A stretch of DNA of 34,793 nucleotides from an uncultured Bacteroidales bacterium (GCA_949123685.1 CASBHZ010000030.1:1-34793), one strand, 5' to 3'. Numbered from the stretch's first letter, positions 14,469-23,997 are shown. Numbers and translations are program-made. Notes: a model not told the origin generated them from the letters alone.

Positions 14469-15472
14469 TCCTTAATTGCATTTATCAACAAATCATTCTG
14501 TTCTTTACTCTGAGCCGCCACACGGAAATATCTTTCATCAAGACCCTCAAAGTTTGATGCATCCCTTATCAGAATGCCATGATTCTCCACAAGATAGGAT
14601 TTAAGATCAGAAGCCTTACCCTCCGATAGCCGACATAATATGAAATTACAATCCGTATGAGTGCACACGATACCCTTTGCACTCAACGATTCCGCTATCC
14701 TCAATGCTTCCGAATGCAATCCTGCTGCATCTATCACATAATCTTCATCCTTATCAAGCAGATACCCTCCAGCCTCAATGGCAAGCGTGTTTACTGCCCA
14801 TGGCATGCCTTTCCTTCGTATGGCATCAGCTAATTTCTCATGCGCTACAATATATCCGATCCTCAATCCGGGCACGGCATATCGTTTTGTCAACGAACTC
14901 ATCAGCACTATGTTGCCGACTTCTACCGCTTCCTTAGGAGTCAGAACCTTTTCCAAAGTATAGTCGGCATATGCCTGATCCACCACCATCCATGATTCTT
15001 TCCGTGATTTCCGTCTATTTACAAGATCAAGTATCAAAGATTTGTCCACAATTTCACCGGTGGGATTGTTCGGGTTACACAGCCATATTAGATCGACATA
15101 ATCCGGCATTTCATTCACATCCTTTACAAAAGTTATATCATGCCTAAAAGAGCGGCATGCATCCTGATACTCCCGAAATGTAGGAATCCGGATTGCCGAC
15201 TTGCGCCCCTCGAATATATGTGCAATACGATACATCGCATCCGTAGCTCCATTGGTCACCACTACATTCACCGCATCCACCCCTATTTTGTCAGCAATCT
15301 TTTTCTCCAGAGAAAAAGGAGCCGGCTCGGGATAGCTGCCGATTTTAGTCATTACCGACTGTAAATGGCAAATCAATCCGGAATGGTCCACTCCGGATAT
15401 TATATTCGTACTGAAATTATATCTGATCCTGTCTCCAAACCGATAGAGATCATCACCATGTCCTTCAATCAT
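14456..15472 (-). CDS. cobD: Threonine-phosphate decarboxylase, CobD-like PLP enzyme
   Basis: 338-aa fold-type-I PLP enzyme related to histidinol-phosphate aminotransferase. It has EGHGDDLYRFG at the N-terminus (HGG-like motif of CobD), LCNPNNPTGE (PLP-contact motif), an Asp in MVVDQAYADY and the Schiff-base Lys in SSLTKRYAVPGLRIGY. In this position between cbiP and cbiB it should convert L-threonine phosphate to (R)-1-aminopropan-2-ol phosphate. It starts 3 nt after the cbiP stop. Confidence 0.92.
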   Translation of the reverse strand: MIEGHGDDLYRFGDRIRYNFSTNIISGVDHSGLICHLQSVMTKIGSYPEPAPFSLEKKIADKIGVDAVNVVVTNGATDAMYRIAHIFEGRKSAIRIPTFREYQDACRSFRHDITFVKDVNEMPDYVDLIWLCNPNNPTGEIVDKSLILDLVNRRKSRKESWMVVDQAYADYTLEKVLTPKEAVEVGNIVLMSSLTKRYAVPGLRIGYIVAHEKLADAIRRKGMPWAVNTLAIEAGGYLLDKDEDYVIDAAGLHSEALRIAESLSAKGIVCTHTDCNFILCRLSEGKASDLKSYLVENHGILIRDASNFEGLDERYFRVAAQSKEQNDLLINAIKEWIS

Positions 15473-15475
15473 CCT

Positions 15476-16984
15476 CTATTCTCCTCTTCTGTTCATTATT
15501 TTATACAAAAGATCAATATCAAGACACTCCCTCAATTTTGCTGCAAGCGCATCATATTGCCTCTCTTTATATTTGCGATAAGGTTCAATCTCCCCTTTTA
15601 GAGAAAAACCTTTCTTCTCGGCATGAGGTTTCAACAACAAGTCAACAACTCCCGGATTATCAAGGATGCCATGTATGTAGCTCCCCATAATCCTGTCGCC
15701 GACAAGACACCCATCCGTTTCCCCATTATTTTTTATCACCAGTGGCTTTGCTGATTGAGACACAGCTGTCTCACCCATATGGATCTCATAACCCTCGTTA
15801 ACGGCGTTGCCGGTATCTGCGCAACCAGACATGATAAATTCTACTCGTCTCACTGTTTTACAGCCCTTTAGCACCGTGCGTGCAGGAAGGAGTCCCAATC
15901 CATGTTCCGAAGTTTTCTCGCCTTCTACACCATCAGGATCAGCAACTTCCTCACCCATCATCTGATAACCGCCGCAAATGCCCATCACTGTGCGTCCGTT
16001 GCCTGCCGCCTCCTCAACAGCTGCCGCACAACCGTTTTCGCGAATAGCCCGTAAATCCGAGATAGTGTTCTTGCTGCCGGGGAGAATAATCACATCAGCC
16101 ATCTTCAGTTCCTCCGGATCTGAAGTGAAATAAAGATGCACTCTCGGATCGCGCGAGATAGTATCAAAATCGGTAAAATTCGAGAGATGAGGGGTAGCCA
16201 CTACTGCCACATTTATTTTGTTATCTTCGGTATGTGCTGTGGATTTCTTCACCAGCGACACAGAATCTTCCTCTTCGATATGAATATCATCCAGATAAGG
16301 CACCACTCCGATAACCGGCACACCGCAAACCTCCTCCATCTGTTTGCGTCCTTTGTCAAAAAGTTTTTCGTCACCACGGAATTTATTCACGATAATTCCC
16401 TTTATACGCTTCCGGTCTTCCTCTGTCTGAAGCATAATAGATCCGTAAGCTGAAGCGAAGACACCTCCACGATCGATATCCGCGACAAGTATAACAGCCG
16501 CATCGGCATAACCTGCCATCGACATGTTCACGATATCCGTATCTCGAAGATTCAACTCGGCTATGCTGCCGGCTCCCTCCATCACGATAGGACTATATAT
16601 TGCGCTCAACCTGTCAAAAGCCGAGTGTACTTCCTTCCTCAGTGGTTCCTTATTTTCTTTCTTGAAATAGTCATAAGCGTCCCTGTTCCCAACCGGCACA
16701 CCATTGAGCACAACTTGCGAAGTTCTATCGCCCGACGGTTTCAGCAGCACGGGATTCATTTCCGCCATGCATTCCACACCCGCCGCCTCAGCCTGGACAG
16801 CCTGGGCGCGACCGATCTCAAGTCCGTCAGGGGTGACATAAGAGTTCAATGCCATATTCTGCGCCTTGAAAGGTGCCGGATGATAGCCGTCTTGCAGAAA
16901 TATGCGGCATAATCCTGCCGCAAGCACCCTCTTACCCACATCACTTCCCGTGCCCCCGAGCATTATAGGTCTCAGTTTCTTCAT
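15476..16984 (-). CDS. cbiP: Cobyric acid synthase CbiP/CobQ
   Basis: 502-aa glutamine-dependent amidotransferase that amidates four carboxylates of adenosylcobyrinate a,c-diamide. The N-terminal ATPase-like domain has MLGGTGSDVGKRVLAAGLCRIF and the family signature KAQNMALNSYVTPDG. The C-terminal class-I-like GATase domain has the nucleophile Cys in GICGGYQMMG and the conserved EIHMGET. Length is typical. The stop/start arrangement with the adenosyltransferase gene overlaps by 1 nt. Confidence 0.96.
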   Translation of the reverse strand: MKKLRPIMLGGTGSDVGKRVLAAGLCRIFLQDGYHPAPFKAQNMALNSYVTPDGLEIGRAQAVQAEAAGVECMAEMNPVLLKPSGDRTSQVVLNGVPVGNRDAYDYFKKENKEPLRKEVHSAFDRLSAIYSPIVMEGAGSIAELNLRDTDIVNMSMAGYADAAVILVADIDRGGVFASAYGSIMLQTEEDRKRIKGIIVNKFRGDEKLFDKGRKQMEEVCGVPVIGVVPYLDDIHIEEEDSVSLVKKSTAHTEDNKINVAVVATPHLSNFTDFDTISRDPRVHLYFTSDPEELKMADVIILPGSKNTISDLRAIRENGCAAAVEEAAGNGRTVMGICGGYQMMGEEVADPDGVEGEKTSEHGLGLLPARTVLKGCKTVRRVEFIMSGCADTGNAVNEGYEIHMGETAVSQSAKPLVIKNNGETDGCLVGDRIMGSYIHGILDNPGVVDLLLKPHAEKKGFSLKGEIEPYRKYKERQYDALAAKLRECLDIDLLYKIMNRRGE

Positions 16985-17553
16985 TATTCTTCAAATAATC
17001 CTGCTTTTCCGAATCGTTTCCACCTCTCGTTGTCAATCCCTTCATCGCAATTCACTTCCCGTGCCATCGCGAAGAAGAGATCTGAAAGACGGTTTACATA
17101 TCTCATCACATCCCCTTCCACCTTATCCTGTTCATTCAAGCGCCACAACTGACGTTCGGCACGACGACAAACCGTGCGTGCCTGATGCAGGAACGCCGCA
17201 GCCCGACATCCTCCCGGAAGCACGAAATCCTGCTCCATGCAACCTTTCTCCGTAATCGCATCAAGTTTCATCTCCAATGCTTCCACCGCGTCGGAGGGTA
17301 ACTTACGCGGATTTATTTCGCGCGATTCAGAAGGAGTGGCAACTATGCTCATCGCTGTCATCAGGTTTACCTGAATCTCTCGAAGTATATTATCCTTTTC
17401 TGCATCATCAAGAAAACTTCTCACAATCCCGATTATGCTGTTCAGTTCATCAAGAGTGCCGTTGGTTTCGATACGGATATCTGCTTTCGGCACCCTCATG
17501 CCTCCGTGTATTCCGGTCGTACCCGAATCACCTTTACGTGTGTAAATCCTCAT
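16984..17553 (-). CDS. pduO: Cob(I)alamin adenosyltransferase, PduO type
   Basis: 189-aa ATP:corrinoid adenosyltransferase of the PduO family. Visible motifs are the N-terminal ATP-binding YTRKGDSGTTGIHGG, RRAERQLWRL and YVNRLSDLFFAMAR. An open frame continues upstream to 17649, but the MRIYTRKG start at 17553 matches the family and overlaps cbiA by 20 nt. It adds the upper adenosyl ligand before cobyric acid synthesis. Confidence 0.94.
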   Translation of the reverse strand: MRIYTRKGDSGTTGIHGGMRVPKADIRIETNGTLDELNSIIGIVRSFLDDAEKDNILREIQVNLMTAMSIVATPSESREINPRKLPSDAVEALEMKLDAITEKGCMEQDFVLPGGCRAAAFLHQARTVCRRAERQLWRLNEQDKVEGDVMRYVNRLSDLFFAMAREVNCDEGIDNERWKRFGKAGLFEE

Positions 17554-18874
17554 ATAATCCGTTAATATCGTTATTTCCCCAATACATATGAGTATATCCG
17601 GCAATTGCATTCTTATAGCGATAAAGAGGAGTATCCACCTCTTTACCATTTACGTCATATTGCCGTGCCGGATATACGTAATCCTTTATCCGCGTTTCAT
17701 CCTCAATAACGGAGGAATAATGAAACTCATGCCCTCGGATTGTAAAGTTTTCCGTTTTTACAGTCCTGTAACCCAAATGCAGATGAGCATTATCCATTGT
17801 TGCCTTGATAGGCAACAACCCACACATCTCATATCCATCAATCGAATCACAAAGATATAGCATACCACCGCATTCGGCAAACGCATATCCTCCGCGATCA
17901 ATATAATCCTTAATCGACTCCCGCATCGAAACATTTGCAGTAAGTCTTGCGGCATATAGCTCAGGATAACCGCCGGGGAGATAAAGGAAATCCGCATCCG
18001 GCATATGCGTATCACGTAATGGAGAGAATTTAATTATCTCCCCTCCGAAACGAAGATTTTGCTCCAACAATCTAAGATTCTCCGGATAGACAAAGTTGAA
18101 TGCCTCGTCATACGCCACTGCAATCTTACGGGAAGGACATGAAACCGAATGACATTTATCTGCGACATGCGTGTCATCTGACTTTTCGTCTTTATCTATT
18201 TGCGTAAGGTTCAACAACAAATCCATATCAATTCCTACCTTCACCGCGTCCGAAGCGCGATCTATAAAACTTTCTATCACGTTGTCATCTCCCAATGACA
18301 ATCCCAAATGTCGCGATGGCATTGTCATATACGGATTCCTCTTCAGGCATCCCAAAAGTGTCACCCCCGCATCTTCAGCTGCAGATTTAAGAAGTCGCTG
18401 ATGATTTTCAGATGCGACATTATTGAATATTACCCCGGCAATCTTTATTCGCTTATCAAAATTCTTAAAACCTGAAAGCACAGCTGCCAGGGAATAGGCG
18501 GAAGAAGCTGCATTTATTACGAGCACCACCGGCAAACCCGTAAGCTCTGCGATATGAGCTGCACTACCTTTTCTCTTGTCATATCCGTCAAATAACCCCA
18601 TCACTCCTTCAACAATACGCACATCGCTACCAGCGGAATATCGTTGGAAAAGACTTTTAACATGTTGCTCATCCGACATGAAAACATCAAGATTGACAGA
18701 TTCCATTCCCGCCGCAACTTTATGAAATTGCGTATCTATGAAATCCGGACCTGTCTTAAAAGGCGCGACCTTAAAACCTCTGTTTTTAAAAGCCCTGAGA
18801 AGACCGTTGGTAACGGTTGTTTTTCCACTTCCAGATGAAACCGCAGCAATTACGAAACCTGACTTGTATCTCAT
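17534..18874 (-). CDS. cbiA: Cobyrinate a,c-diamide synthase CbiA
   Basis: 446-aa ATP/glutamine-dependent enzyme amidating the a and c side chains of cobyrinate. P-loop SSGSGKTTVTNGLL (about 14-27) and KTGPDFIDTQFH at the N-terminus; the GATase domain has the nucleophile Cys in AECGGMLYL and a C-terminal HEFHYS motif. Length is normal. It overlaps btuD by 4 nt (ATGA type). No genes for making the corrin ring are visible in the window, so its substrate may come from elsewhere in the genome or from salvage. Confidence 0.95.
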   Translation of the reverse strand: MRYKSGFVIAAVSSGSGKTTVTNGLLRAFKNRGFKVAPFKTGPDFIDTQFHKVAAGMESVNLDVFMSDEQHVKSLFQRYSAGSDVRIVEGVMGLFDGYDKRKGSAAHIAELTGLPVVLVINAASSAYSLAAVLSGFKNFDKRIKIAGVIFNNVASENHQRLLKSAAEDAGVTLLGCLKRNPYMTMPSRHLGLSLGDDNVIESFIDRASDAVKVGIDMDLLLNLTQIDKDEKSDDTHVADKCHSVSCPSRKIAVAYDEAFNFVYPENLRLLEQNLRFGGEIIKFSPLRDTHMPDADFLYLPGGYPELYAARLTANVSMRESIKDYIDRGGYAFAECGGMLYLCDSIDGYEMCGLLPIKATMDNAHLHLGYRTVKTENFTIRGHEFHYSSVIEDETRIKDYVYPARQYDVNGKEVDTPLYRYKNAIAGYTHMYWGNNDINGLYEDLHT

Positions 18875-19698
18875 ATATTATCAGATTTAAATCTCAGTTC
18901 CTCTTTCTTCTTTAAATCAATCTTAAAGAGACCGTCTGCCTTATCGAATAAGATTCCGGGATTGTCGAAATATAGTTCCATATCTCCCGACTGTATCAAC
19001 TCTTCATGAGTTCCTGTCTTGACTCCGAGTTTTTTATCCATAAGCCATATGCGATCGGAAAGTTGCATCGCCATATCAAGATCATGTGTAGACATGAAGA
19101 TCGTCTTTTCCATCTTATGTGCAAAAGAATAAAGCAAAAGCATGATTTCCACTTTGCTTGGATAATCCAGGAAAGCTGTAGGTTCGTCAAGGAATATCAC
19201 GGGAGTCTCCTGTGCGAATGCTTTGGCAATCATGACTTTCTGACGTTCTCCGTCACTGAGGCTCTGCACCATCCGGTATCTGAGCTGTTCTATGCCTGCC
19301 AAGGAAATGGCATTATTCACAGCATCTTTATCCCGAACGCTTAAACGTCCCCAAAATCCGGTGTAAGGTGCACGCCCCAACCCTACAAGTGTCTCCACAT
19401 CCATATTGTCAAGCAGGGGCTTCTCCGTAAGCACCACACTTATTGTCCGGGCAAGATCTTTTCCCGAATAATCGGCAAGAGGTCTGCCGGCTATCTCCAC
19501 AAAGCCCGACAGCGGTTTTTGAAAACCGGCAAGCGTGCGCAACAACGTAGATTTTCCGGCTCCGTTAGGTCCCAACAAGCACGTCAATTCTCCGGGATAA
19601 AGGGATGCGTCAAGACATCTGGTGACACATTTGTCCCCCTTGGAATTTCTATAACCTGTGGTGAGGTTCCTTACTTTTATCGTTTCAACCTGTTTCAT
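18871..19698 (-). CDS. btuD: Cobalamin ABC transporter ATP-binding protein
   Basis: 275-aa FecE/BtuD-type ATPase: Walker A GPNGAGKST (about 40-48), signature LSDGERQKVMIA, Walker B VIFLDEPTAFLD and H-loop MSTHDLD. It overlaps btuC by 4 nt and cbiA by 4 nt. The cobalamin context gives the substrate; the sequence alone would also suit a siderophore importer. Confidence 0.9.
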   Translation of the reverse strand: MKQVETIKVRNLTTGYRNSKGDKCVTRCLDASLYPGELTCLLGPNGAGKSTLLRTLAGFQKPLSGFVEIAGRPLADYSGKDLARTISVVLTEKPLLDNMDVETLVGLGRAPYTGFWGRLSVRDKDAVNNAISLAGIEQLRYRMVQSLSDGERQKVMIAKAFAQETPVIFLDEPTAFLDYPSKVEIMLLLYSFAHKMEKTIFMSTHDLDMAMQLSDRIWLMDKKLGVKTGTHEELIQSGDMELYFDNPGILFDKADGLFKIDLKKKEELRFKSDNI

Positions 19699-20699
19699 CT
19701 TCTCTTGAACCTCTCTTTAAAAATCACGTACATGATAACCGGAACACCGATAAGCGGAGTCACACCATTCAATGGAAGTACTATGTTATCCGGCAAAATA
19801 CATATAAGATTGCAAATCAAGCCTATCACTCCGCCCGTAAGAATGCATCCGGGAATAATCACGCGATGATCAGCAACGCGGAAGATCATCCTGACCACGT
19901 GAGGCACGGCAAGTCCGATGAACGACACCGGTCCGCAGAATGCCGTGACCACGGAGGTGAGTAATCCGGTTGTGACCAGCAGCAGATTGCGCACGGTCTG
20001 CATGCTTATGCCGAGATTGAGCGCATAGTTCTCTCCAAGCAGTATCACATTCAGAGGCTTCACCATCAGTATCGAGAGCAACAGACCAAAAACTATAGCA
20101 AGAGAAAACAACGGTATCTGACCCAAGGCAACACCGTTGAAATTACCCATACCCCACATGGCATAACCATGCACCCCCTCGGCGGTGGAAAGATAGTTCA
20201 GAAGAGTGATGACCGAGGATGTCAGATAACCTGTCATAATGCCGGCGATAAGCAGCATAAGGTCATTTTTAAGCCACATGGAAAACAGGAGCAGCAAACC
20301 CATGATCGCGATACTGCCTGCAAACGATCCTGCCAGTATAGCCGCGTATCCGCCCCAAGAATAACCTGCGGCAGAAACTGACCCTCCGAAAAAAAGAATC
20401 ACAAACGCGACTCCGAGACTTGACCCGGATGTAATGCCGAGTATGGAAGGACCGGCAAGAGGATTGCGGAATGCTGTCTGAAGCATAAGTCCGGACACGG
20501 TCAGCGCCGCCCCTGCAAGGACTGCGGTAATTGCCTGCGGCAAACGGCTTCCCACCACGATAAATCGCAACGGGCCGTCAGGATCGCCATTATTGAAAAG
20601 TATATCGACCACCTGCGCTGGAGGAATATCGACCGAACCCACAAACAGATTCGCGAAAAACAGCACCACAAGTGACACACAAAGAATCACAAACTTCAT
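19695..20699 (-). CDS. btuC: Cobalamin ABC transporter permease
   Basis: 334-aa FecCD/BtuC-family permease with about ten TM helices. The conserved SGLMLQTAFRNPLAGPSILGITSGSS-type region and CGPVSFIGLAVPHVVRM are present (named here by their ends only). It is paired with the ATPase encoded downstream; the matching binding protein (btuF) is 1 kb upstream, across the repeat-rich spacer. Confidence 0.92.
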   Translation of the reverse strand: MKFVILCVSLVVLFFANLFVGSVDIPPAQVVDILFNNGDPDGPLRFIVVGSRLPQAITAVLAGAALTVSGLMLQTAFRNPLAGPSILGITSGSSLGVAFVILFFGGSVSAAGYSWGGYAAILAGSFAGSIAIMGLLLLFSMWLKNDLMLLIAGIMTGYLTSSVITLLNYLSTAEGVHGYAMWGMGNFNGVALGQIPLFSLAIVFGLLLSILMVKPLNVILLGENYALNLGISMQTVRNLLLVTTGLLTSVVTAFCGPVSFIGLAVPHVVRMIFRVADHRVIIPGCILTGGVIGLICNLICILPDNIVLPLNGVTPLIGVPVIMYVIFKERFKRR

Positions 20700-20730
20700 A
20701 CCTCTTCAATTATTTTCAGATTATGCACAC

Positions 20731-21153
20731 CTAAATATTATTTACGAATCGATAAATTCCATTTTTATATGGCATTGTTTCCGAGACTTTACCGGGTTTA
20801 AACAATTTAGCACCAAAATTTATGAGGTATCCGAGTCTGTAATCTGACAGTTTTAAATAAGTAAGAAGTTGACGACATTCATTCTCCTTCATCTGCCCGA
20901 CTGCTTTAACCTCAATTATAACACGATTATCCACAACGATATCCGCTTTATAAGCCTCTTCAACCACAACACCTTTATATATTGCAGGGATTAGAACCTG
21001 CCGTTTTACTTCATATCCCTTTTGAGATATTTCATAGGCAAGAGCTCCTTCATAAAATTTCTCCCTCATTCCTCTTCCAATAGAATTTCTTACTTCAAAT
21101 GCCGAGGCTATTATATCATAACCTATCTGCACATACTCCTCATTTAATGGCAT
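20731..21153 (-). CDS. GxxExxY family protein
   Basis: 140-aa member of the GxxExxY family, named after the motif seen here as GMREKFYEGAL (about 28-38). Later conserved pieces are ADIVVDNRVIIEVKA (about 76-90), resembling a PD-(D/E)xK-like nuclease core, and LGYLINFGAKLFKPG. The biochemical role of the family is not settled. It interrupts the cobalamin operon between btuF and btuC and has its own likely promoter element 30 nt upstream, so it appears to be an insertion rather than a cobalamin gene. Confidence 0.85.
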   Translation of the reverse strand: MPLNEEYVQIGYDIIASAFEVRNSIGRGMREKFYEGALAYEISQKGYEVKRQVLIPAIYKGVVVEEAYKADIVVDNRVIIEVKAVGQMKENECRQLLTYLKLSDYRLGYLINFGAKLFKPGKVSETMPYKNGIYRFVNNI

Positions 21154-21184
21154 CTTTCCATAATTTTAGAACTTATTCAGTCTG

Positions 21185-21192
21185 CAAATATA
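21185..21192 (-). promoter_or_regulatory. Putative -7 promoter element for the GxxExxY gene and btuC onwards
   Basis: TATATTTG on the minus strand matches TAnnTTTG, about 32 nt before the GxxExxY ATG. No full TTTG box was seen at N19. If active, it would allow the downstream transporter and synthesis genes to be transcribed without the riboswitch. Confidence 0.42.
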
Positions 21193-21239
21193 ATACAATC
21201 TATTTTAGCAAGTGATAGATTGTGCAATTTAACTTAGTA

Positions 21240-21625
21240 AATACTTGAATGAATCATGATTAATGGTATCGCGGATCCCTTAATGCCTAATGGCATCACG
21301 GGAGACATGCGGATATTTCGGATTGAACGCGGATTTATCTTTTCAAATCAATTTCCATGGGGCAGTTTAAGTCACAGCGGATTCGGCAGCCAATGTCTGC
21401 TGACGGAGAGCCGCTGATGTCAGCTGATAGTTACGGATTTTCGCGACAACATATCCGCGACTATCAGTTAAAATCCGCGACTCCCGTCATATGCCTTTAG
21501 GCATATTAATCCGCGATTCTGATTCTGGATATAAAAGATCCGCGATCAATCCGCTAAATCCGTATTCATCCCATCACACCGGAAGGTGAAAGGGAATCCG
21601 CGATGCCATTAATTCCAAATTTATC
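21240..21625. repeat. Repeat-rich spacer built from ATCCGCG/CGCGGAT motifs
   Basis: A 500-bp gene-free stretch (21154-21656) packed with short CGCGGAT/ATCCGCG motifs in both orientations, around ten near-copies. Two larger blocks are imperfect inverted copies of each other: 21269-21303 (ATCGCGGAT ... ATGCCTAATGGCAT ... ACGGGAG) and about 21479-21516 (CTCCCGT ... ATATGCCTTTAGGCATAT ... ATCCGCGAT). CTGATAGT/ACTATCAG arms (about 21424-21469) lie between them. A transcript would fold strongly. It may be a dispersed palindromic repeat element of this lineage. Confidence 0.7.
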
Positions 21626-21656
21626 CGATTAATACTGCTTTAACATTCAACATTAC

Positions 21657-22817
21657 TCACTGCATGAGGTGGTAGTAGTGGTGGGAGGTGTGGTTGCTGA
21701 GTTCGAGATGCATGGCGGAGATCATGTCTTCGAGCAGGCGGTCGGGATGGAAAGGAGTTTCTTCATAGAAATCTATGTAGCGGGTGTTGCATCCATAGAC
21801 ACGTCTGTTCTTATATGCCTTGAACTGCGAATTGACAGGCGCATCATTGCCCAGCTCCCTGAGCGATTTGTCTTTCTCCTGATTGTATCTTACAAACCAG
21901 ATATCGGCATCATGAGCCTCTGCAAGCACTTTCTCGGGTGCCAATGGCACACTCCCACTCTGCTTGTAGGAAGCAAAAGGATTGATGCCTCCGGCATCCT
22001 CGATAAGCCGTCCCATAGTAGATACACCACCCGGCACATTCCATACCTGACCGTAACGCTGGTCTATTATTACCTTCGGCTTGATCGCCAATCCGTTGGC
22101 AATTTGCTTCAGCTCAAGATAATTGCTTTCAGTCTTGGCAAACATCTTGTCTGCGACATCCTGTTTTCCGAAAAGCATTCCGTAGAAGCGCACCCACTCG
22201 GCTCTGCCGAGCGGCGAGGTCTCCATATAGTCGGCACACTCTATGATCGGAATACCGAGTTCACCCACCTTTGCATACTTGTCGTTGTTCTCGAACGGTG
22301 AAAGCATTATCACCTGAGGTTTCAGCTTTATTATCTTCTCAAGGTCGGGACTGAGGCTTACACCGCAGTCGACTATACGCCCCGAGGCAAGACGCGCCTG
22401 CAGCTCTTTGCCGTTTACATACTTCGAATTGCAGATACCTCCTATGGCGTCTATGGCACCGAGTTCGGTTATGAGGCTGTTGTGAACGGTAGAATACACC
22501 AGCGCGTTGGTCACCGGCACTTTGATTATTGTCCCTTCCGGCAGACCGGCAGGCATCTCGCTATCGCGTTCCACAAGGATATATTTCTGCAACGTTTTCA
22601 ACGTGTCCCAGGGATTTCTGACCGTCACCTCCGTGAAATCCGGGAACTCGCGGACAGTCAGATTCTCCGCATATTTCATCGGCAAGACCTCGCCCTCGCC
22701 TTCCGCAGAAGATGAAGCATGGCTTCCCTTGCAGGACGCAAGGAAAGCCACGACTATAAACAGGGTAAGAAAGATTCGCATCTTCCTTTTTCCCTCCAAT
22801 CTATATTCCACTATCAT
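21657..22817 (-). CDS. btuF: Cobalamin-binding periplasmic lipoprotein (BtuF-like)
   Basis: 386-aa solute-binding protein of the BtuF/FepB type with a lipoprotein signal (IVVAFLASC, lipobox Cys near residue 29). The two-lobe fold is suggested by VYSTVHNSLITELGAIDAIGG (first lobe, given in part), LKPQVIMLSPF, the linker helix after GRAEWVRFYGMLFGK and KVIIDQRYGQVWNVPGG. It delivers cobalamin to BtuCD. The ATG at 22817 overlaps the btuG stop (ATGA type); a start at 22781 (MRIFLTLF) gives a more standard signal peptide. Confidence 0.88.
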   Translation of the reverse strand: MIVEYRLEGKRKMRIFLTLFIVVAFLASCKGSHASSSAEGEGEVLPMKYAENLTVREFPDFTEVTVRNPWDTLKTLQKYILVERDSEMPAGLPEGTIIKVPVTNALVYSTVHNSLITELGAIDAIGGICNSKYVNGKELQARLASGRIVDCGVSLSPDLEKIIKLKPQVIMLSPFENNDKYAKVGELGIPIIECADYMETSPLGRAEWVRFYGMLFGKQDVADKMFAKTESNYLELKQIANGLAIKPKVIIDQRYGQVWNVPGGVSTMGRLIEDAGGINPFASYKQSGSVPLAPEKVLAEAHDADIWFVRYNQEKDKSLRELGNDAPVNSQFKAYKNRRVYGCNTRYIDFYEETPFHPDRLLEDMISAMHLELSNHTSHHYYHLMQ

Positions 22818-23965
22818 TTAGCTATTTTCTCATTGATAAATGTAACGGCGCGAGCACCGACACCACACTCAATTCTCTTCTTGAAGTTGCCGGAAGCATC
22901 GTAGATATTAGCATAGCATGGCTCTTTCGTGAAAGCTTTGTTTGAAGCAGAATCATAATAATAAGACAATACTATAATATCTCCGTTTGCAGGATTCACA
23001 AATACGCCATTGGGAGACTCTATTTCTGAGTCTTGTCCTTTAACCTGTGTCAGCATATTACCTCTTTCAGCAAATGTATTGACATCATAAATCTTGTACG
23101 TTATTTTGTCAGGAGCCAAACCAAAAGGTGCCATTGCGACATAAAGTTTATCACCGGCAACACATGCCAATGAACCTTCACAAACTTTAGTTATATCTGC
23201 TTCGGAAGCGCCGGTAACCTTAACTATTATAGGAGCCACATAGTCATCCTTATCCGGTGCTGTATAGGAACCCTGCATTATCACAAACGCATCAGTTCCA
23301 TTTGAAACAGCCTCCGTCGGATGATTCCCGACGAATTTAGTATTCTTGATTTCAGTTTGAGTAAATGTAGCCAGATCAATTACAGAAATACCATTATTGG
23401 CATATTTATTTTTAGAATTCTGTCCGTCTGTATTGGCAACAACTAATTTATTCCCTGCAAGAGCAACGCCATCAGGATTGGGACCCACCTTGAGTGTGCC
23501 ATCAATCTCATCAGTCTTGGCATCAATACGGACAACATAACCGGTATACATAGAGCAATATAGTTTGCCATCTTTAGCTGTAATAGCTCGAGGACTCATT
23601 GCATCGCCTTCGGGTTTGATTGAAGTGATTATCTTAAGTGTTGTAGGCTCTACAACCCAAATGAGATTTGAACGATACATAACAATGTACATCTTATCGT
23701 TATAGACAAGAGCCTGCTGGGCACCTTCGCCAAGAGCTATCTCATTGGCTGCGAAGAATGCGTCTTCAAGAGCCTTTGTGGCAGTTCCGGTAGCATAGTC
23801 GTATGCAGTAATTGATGCCGGAATTTTACCTGACATATTGCCTCCGTTAATAGTGTAGAAACCGCTGACGGTTTCTGTTGCTTCACCTTTGTTGTCATCA
23901 TCGCTGCAGGCAGTGAAACCGACAGCCATGAATGCTGCAAAAAGCATTAATGCAAATTTCTTCAT
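22814..23965 (-). CDS. btuG: Surface lipoprotein with beta-propeller, BtuG-like cobalamin capture protein
   Basis: 383-aa lipoprotein: signal MKKFALMLFAAFMAVGFTAC, then SDDDNKG, a Bacteroidetes lipoprotein export signal that directs proteins to the cell surface. The mature part is a repeated-blade beta-propeller of YncE type (for example PRAITAKDGKLYCSMYTG and NPDGVALAGNKLVVANTDG). BtuG of Bacteroides is such a propeller, binds cobalamin very tightly outside the cell and caps BtuB; the position next to btuB under a cobalamin riboswitch supports this identity. Start at 23965 by signal-peptide fit; the frame opens at 24001. Confidence 0.87.
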   Translation of the reverse strand: MKKFALMLFAAFMAVGFTACSDDDNKGEATETVSGFYTINGGNMSGKIPASITAYDYATGTATKALEDAFFAANEIALGEGAQQALVYNDKMYIVMYRSNLIWVVEPTTLKIITSIKPEGDAMSPRAITAKDGKLYCSMYTGYVVRIDAKTDEIDGTLKVGPNPDGVALAGNKLVVANTDGQNSKNKYANNGISVIDLATFTQTEIKNTKFVGNHPTEAVSNGTDAFVIMQGSYTAPDKDDYVAPIIVKVTGASEADITKVCEGSLACVAGDKLYVAMAPFGLAPDKITYKIYDVNTFAERGNMLTQVKGQDSEIESPNGVFVNPANGDIIVLSYYYDSASNKAFTKEPCYANIYDASGNFKKRIECGVGARAVTFINEKIAK

Positions 23966-23997
23966 CTTGTATGTTTTAATTGTTATTAGATTGTTTC

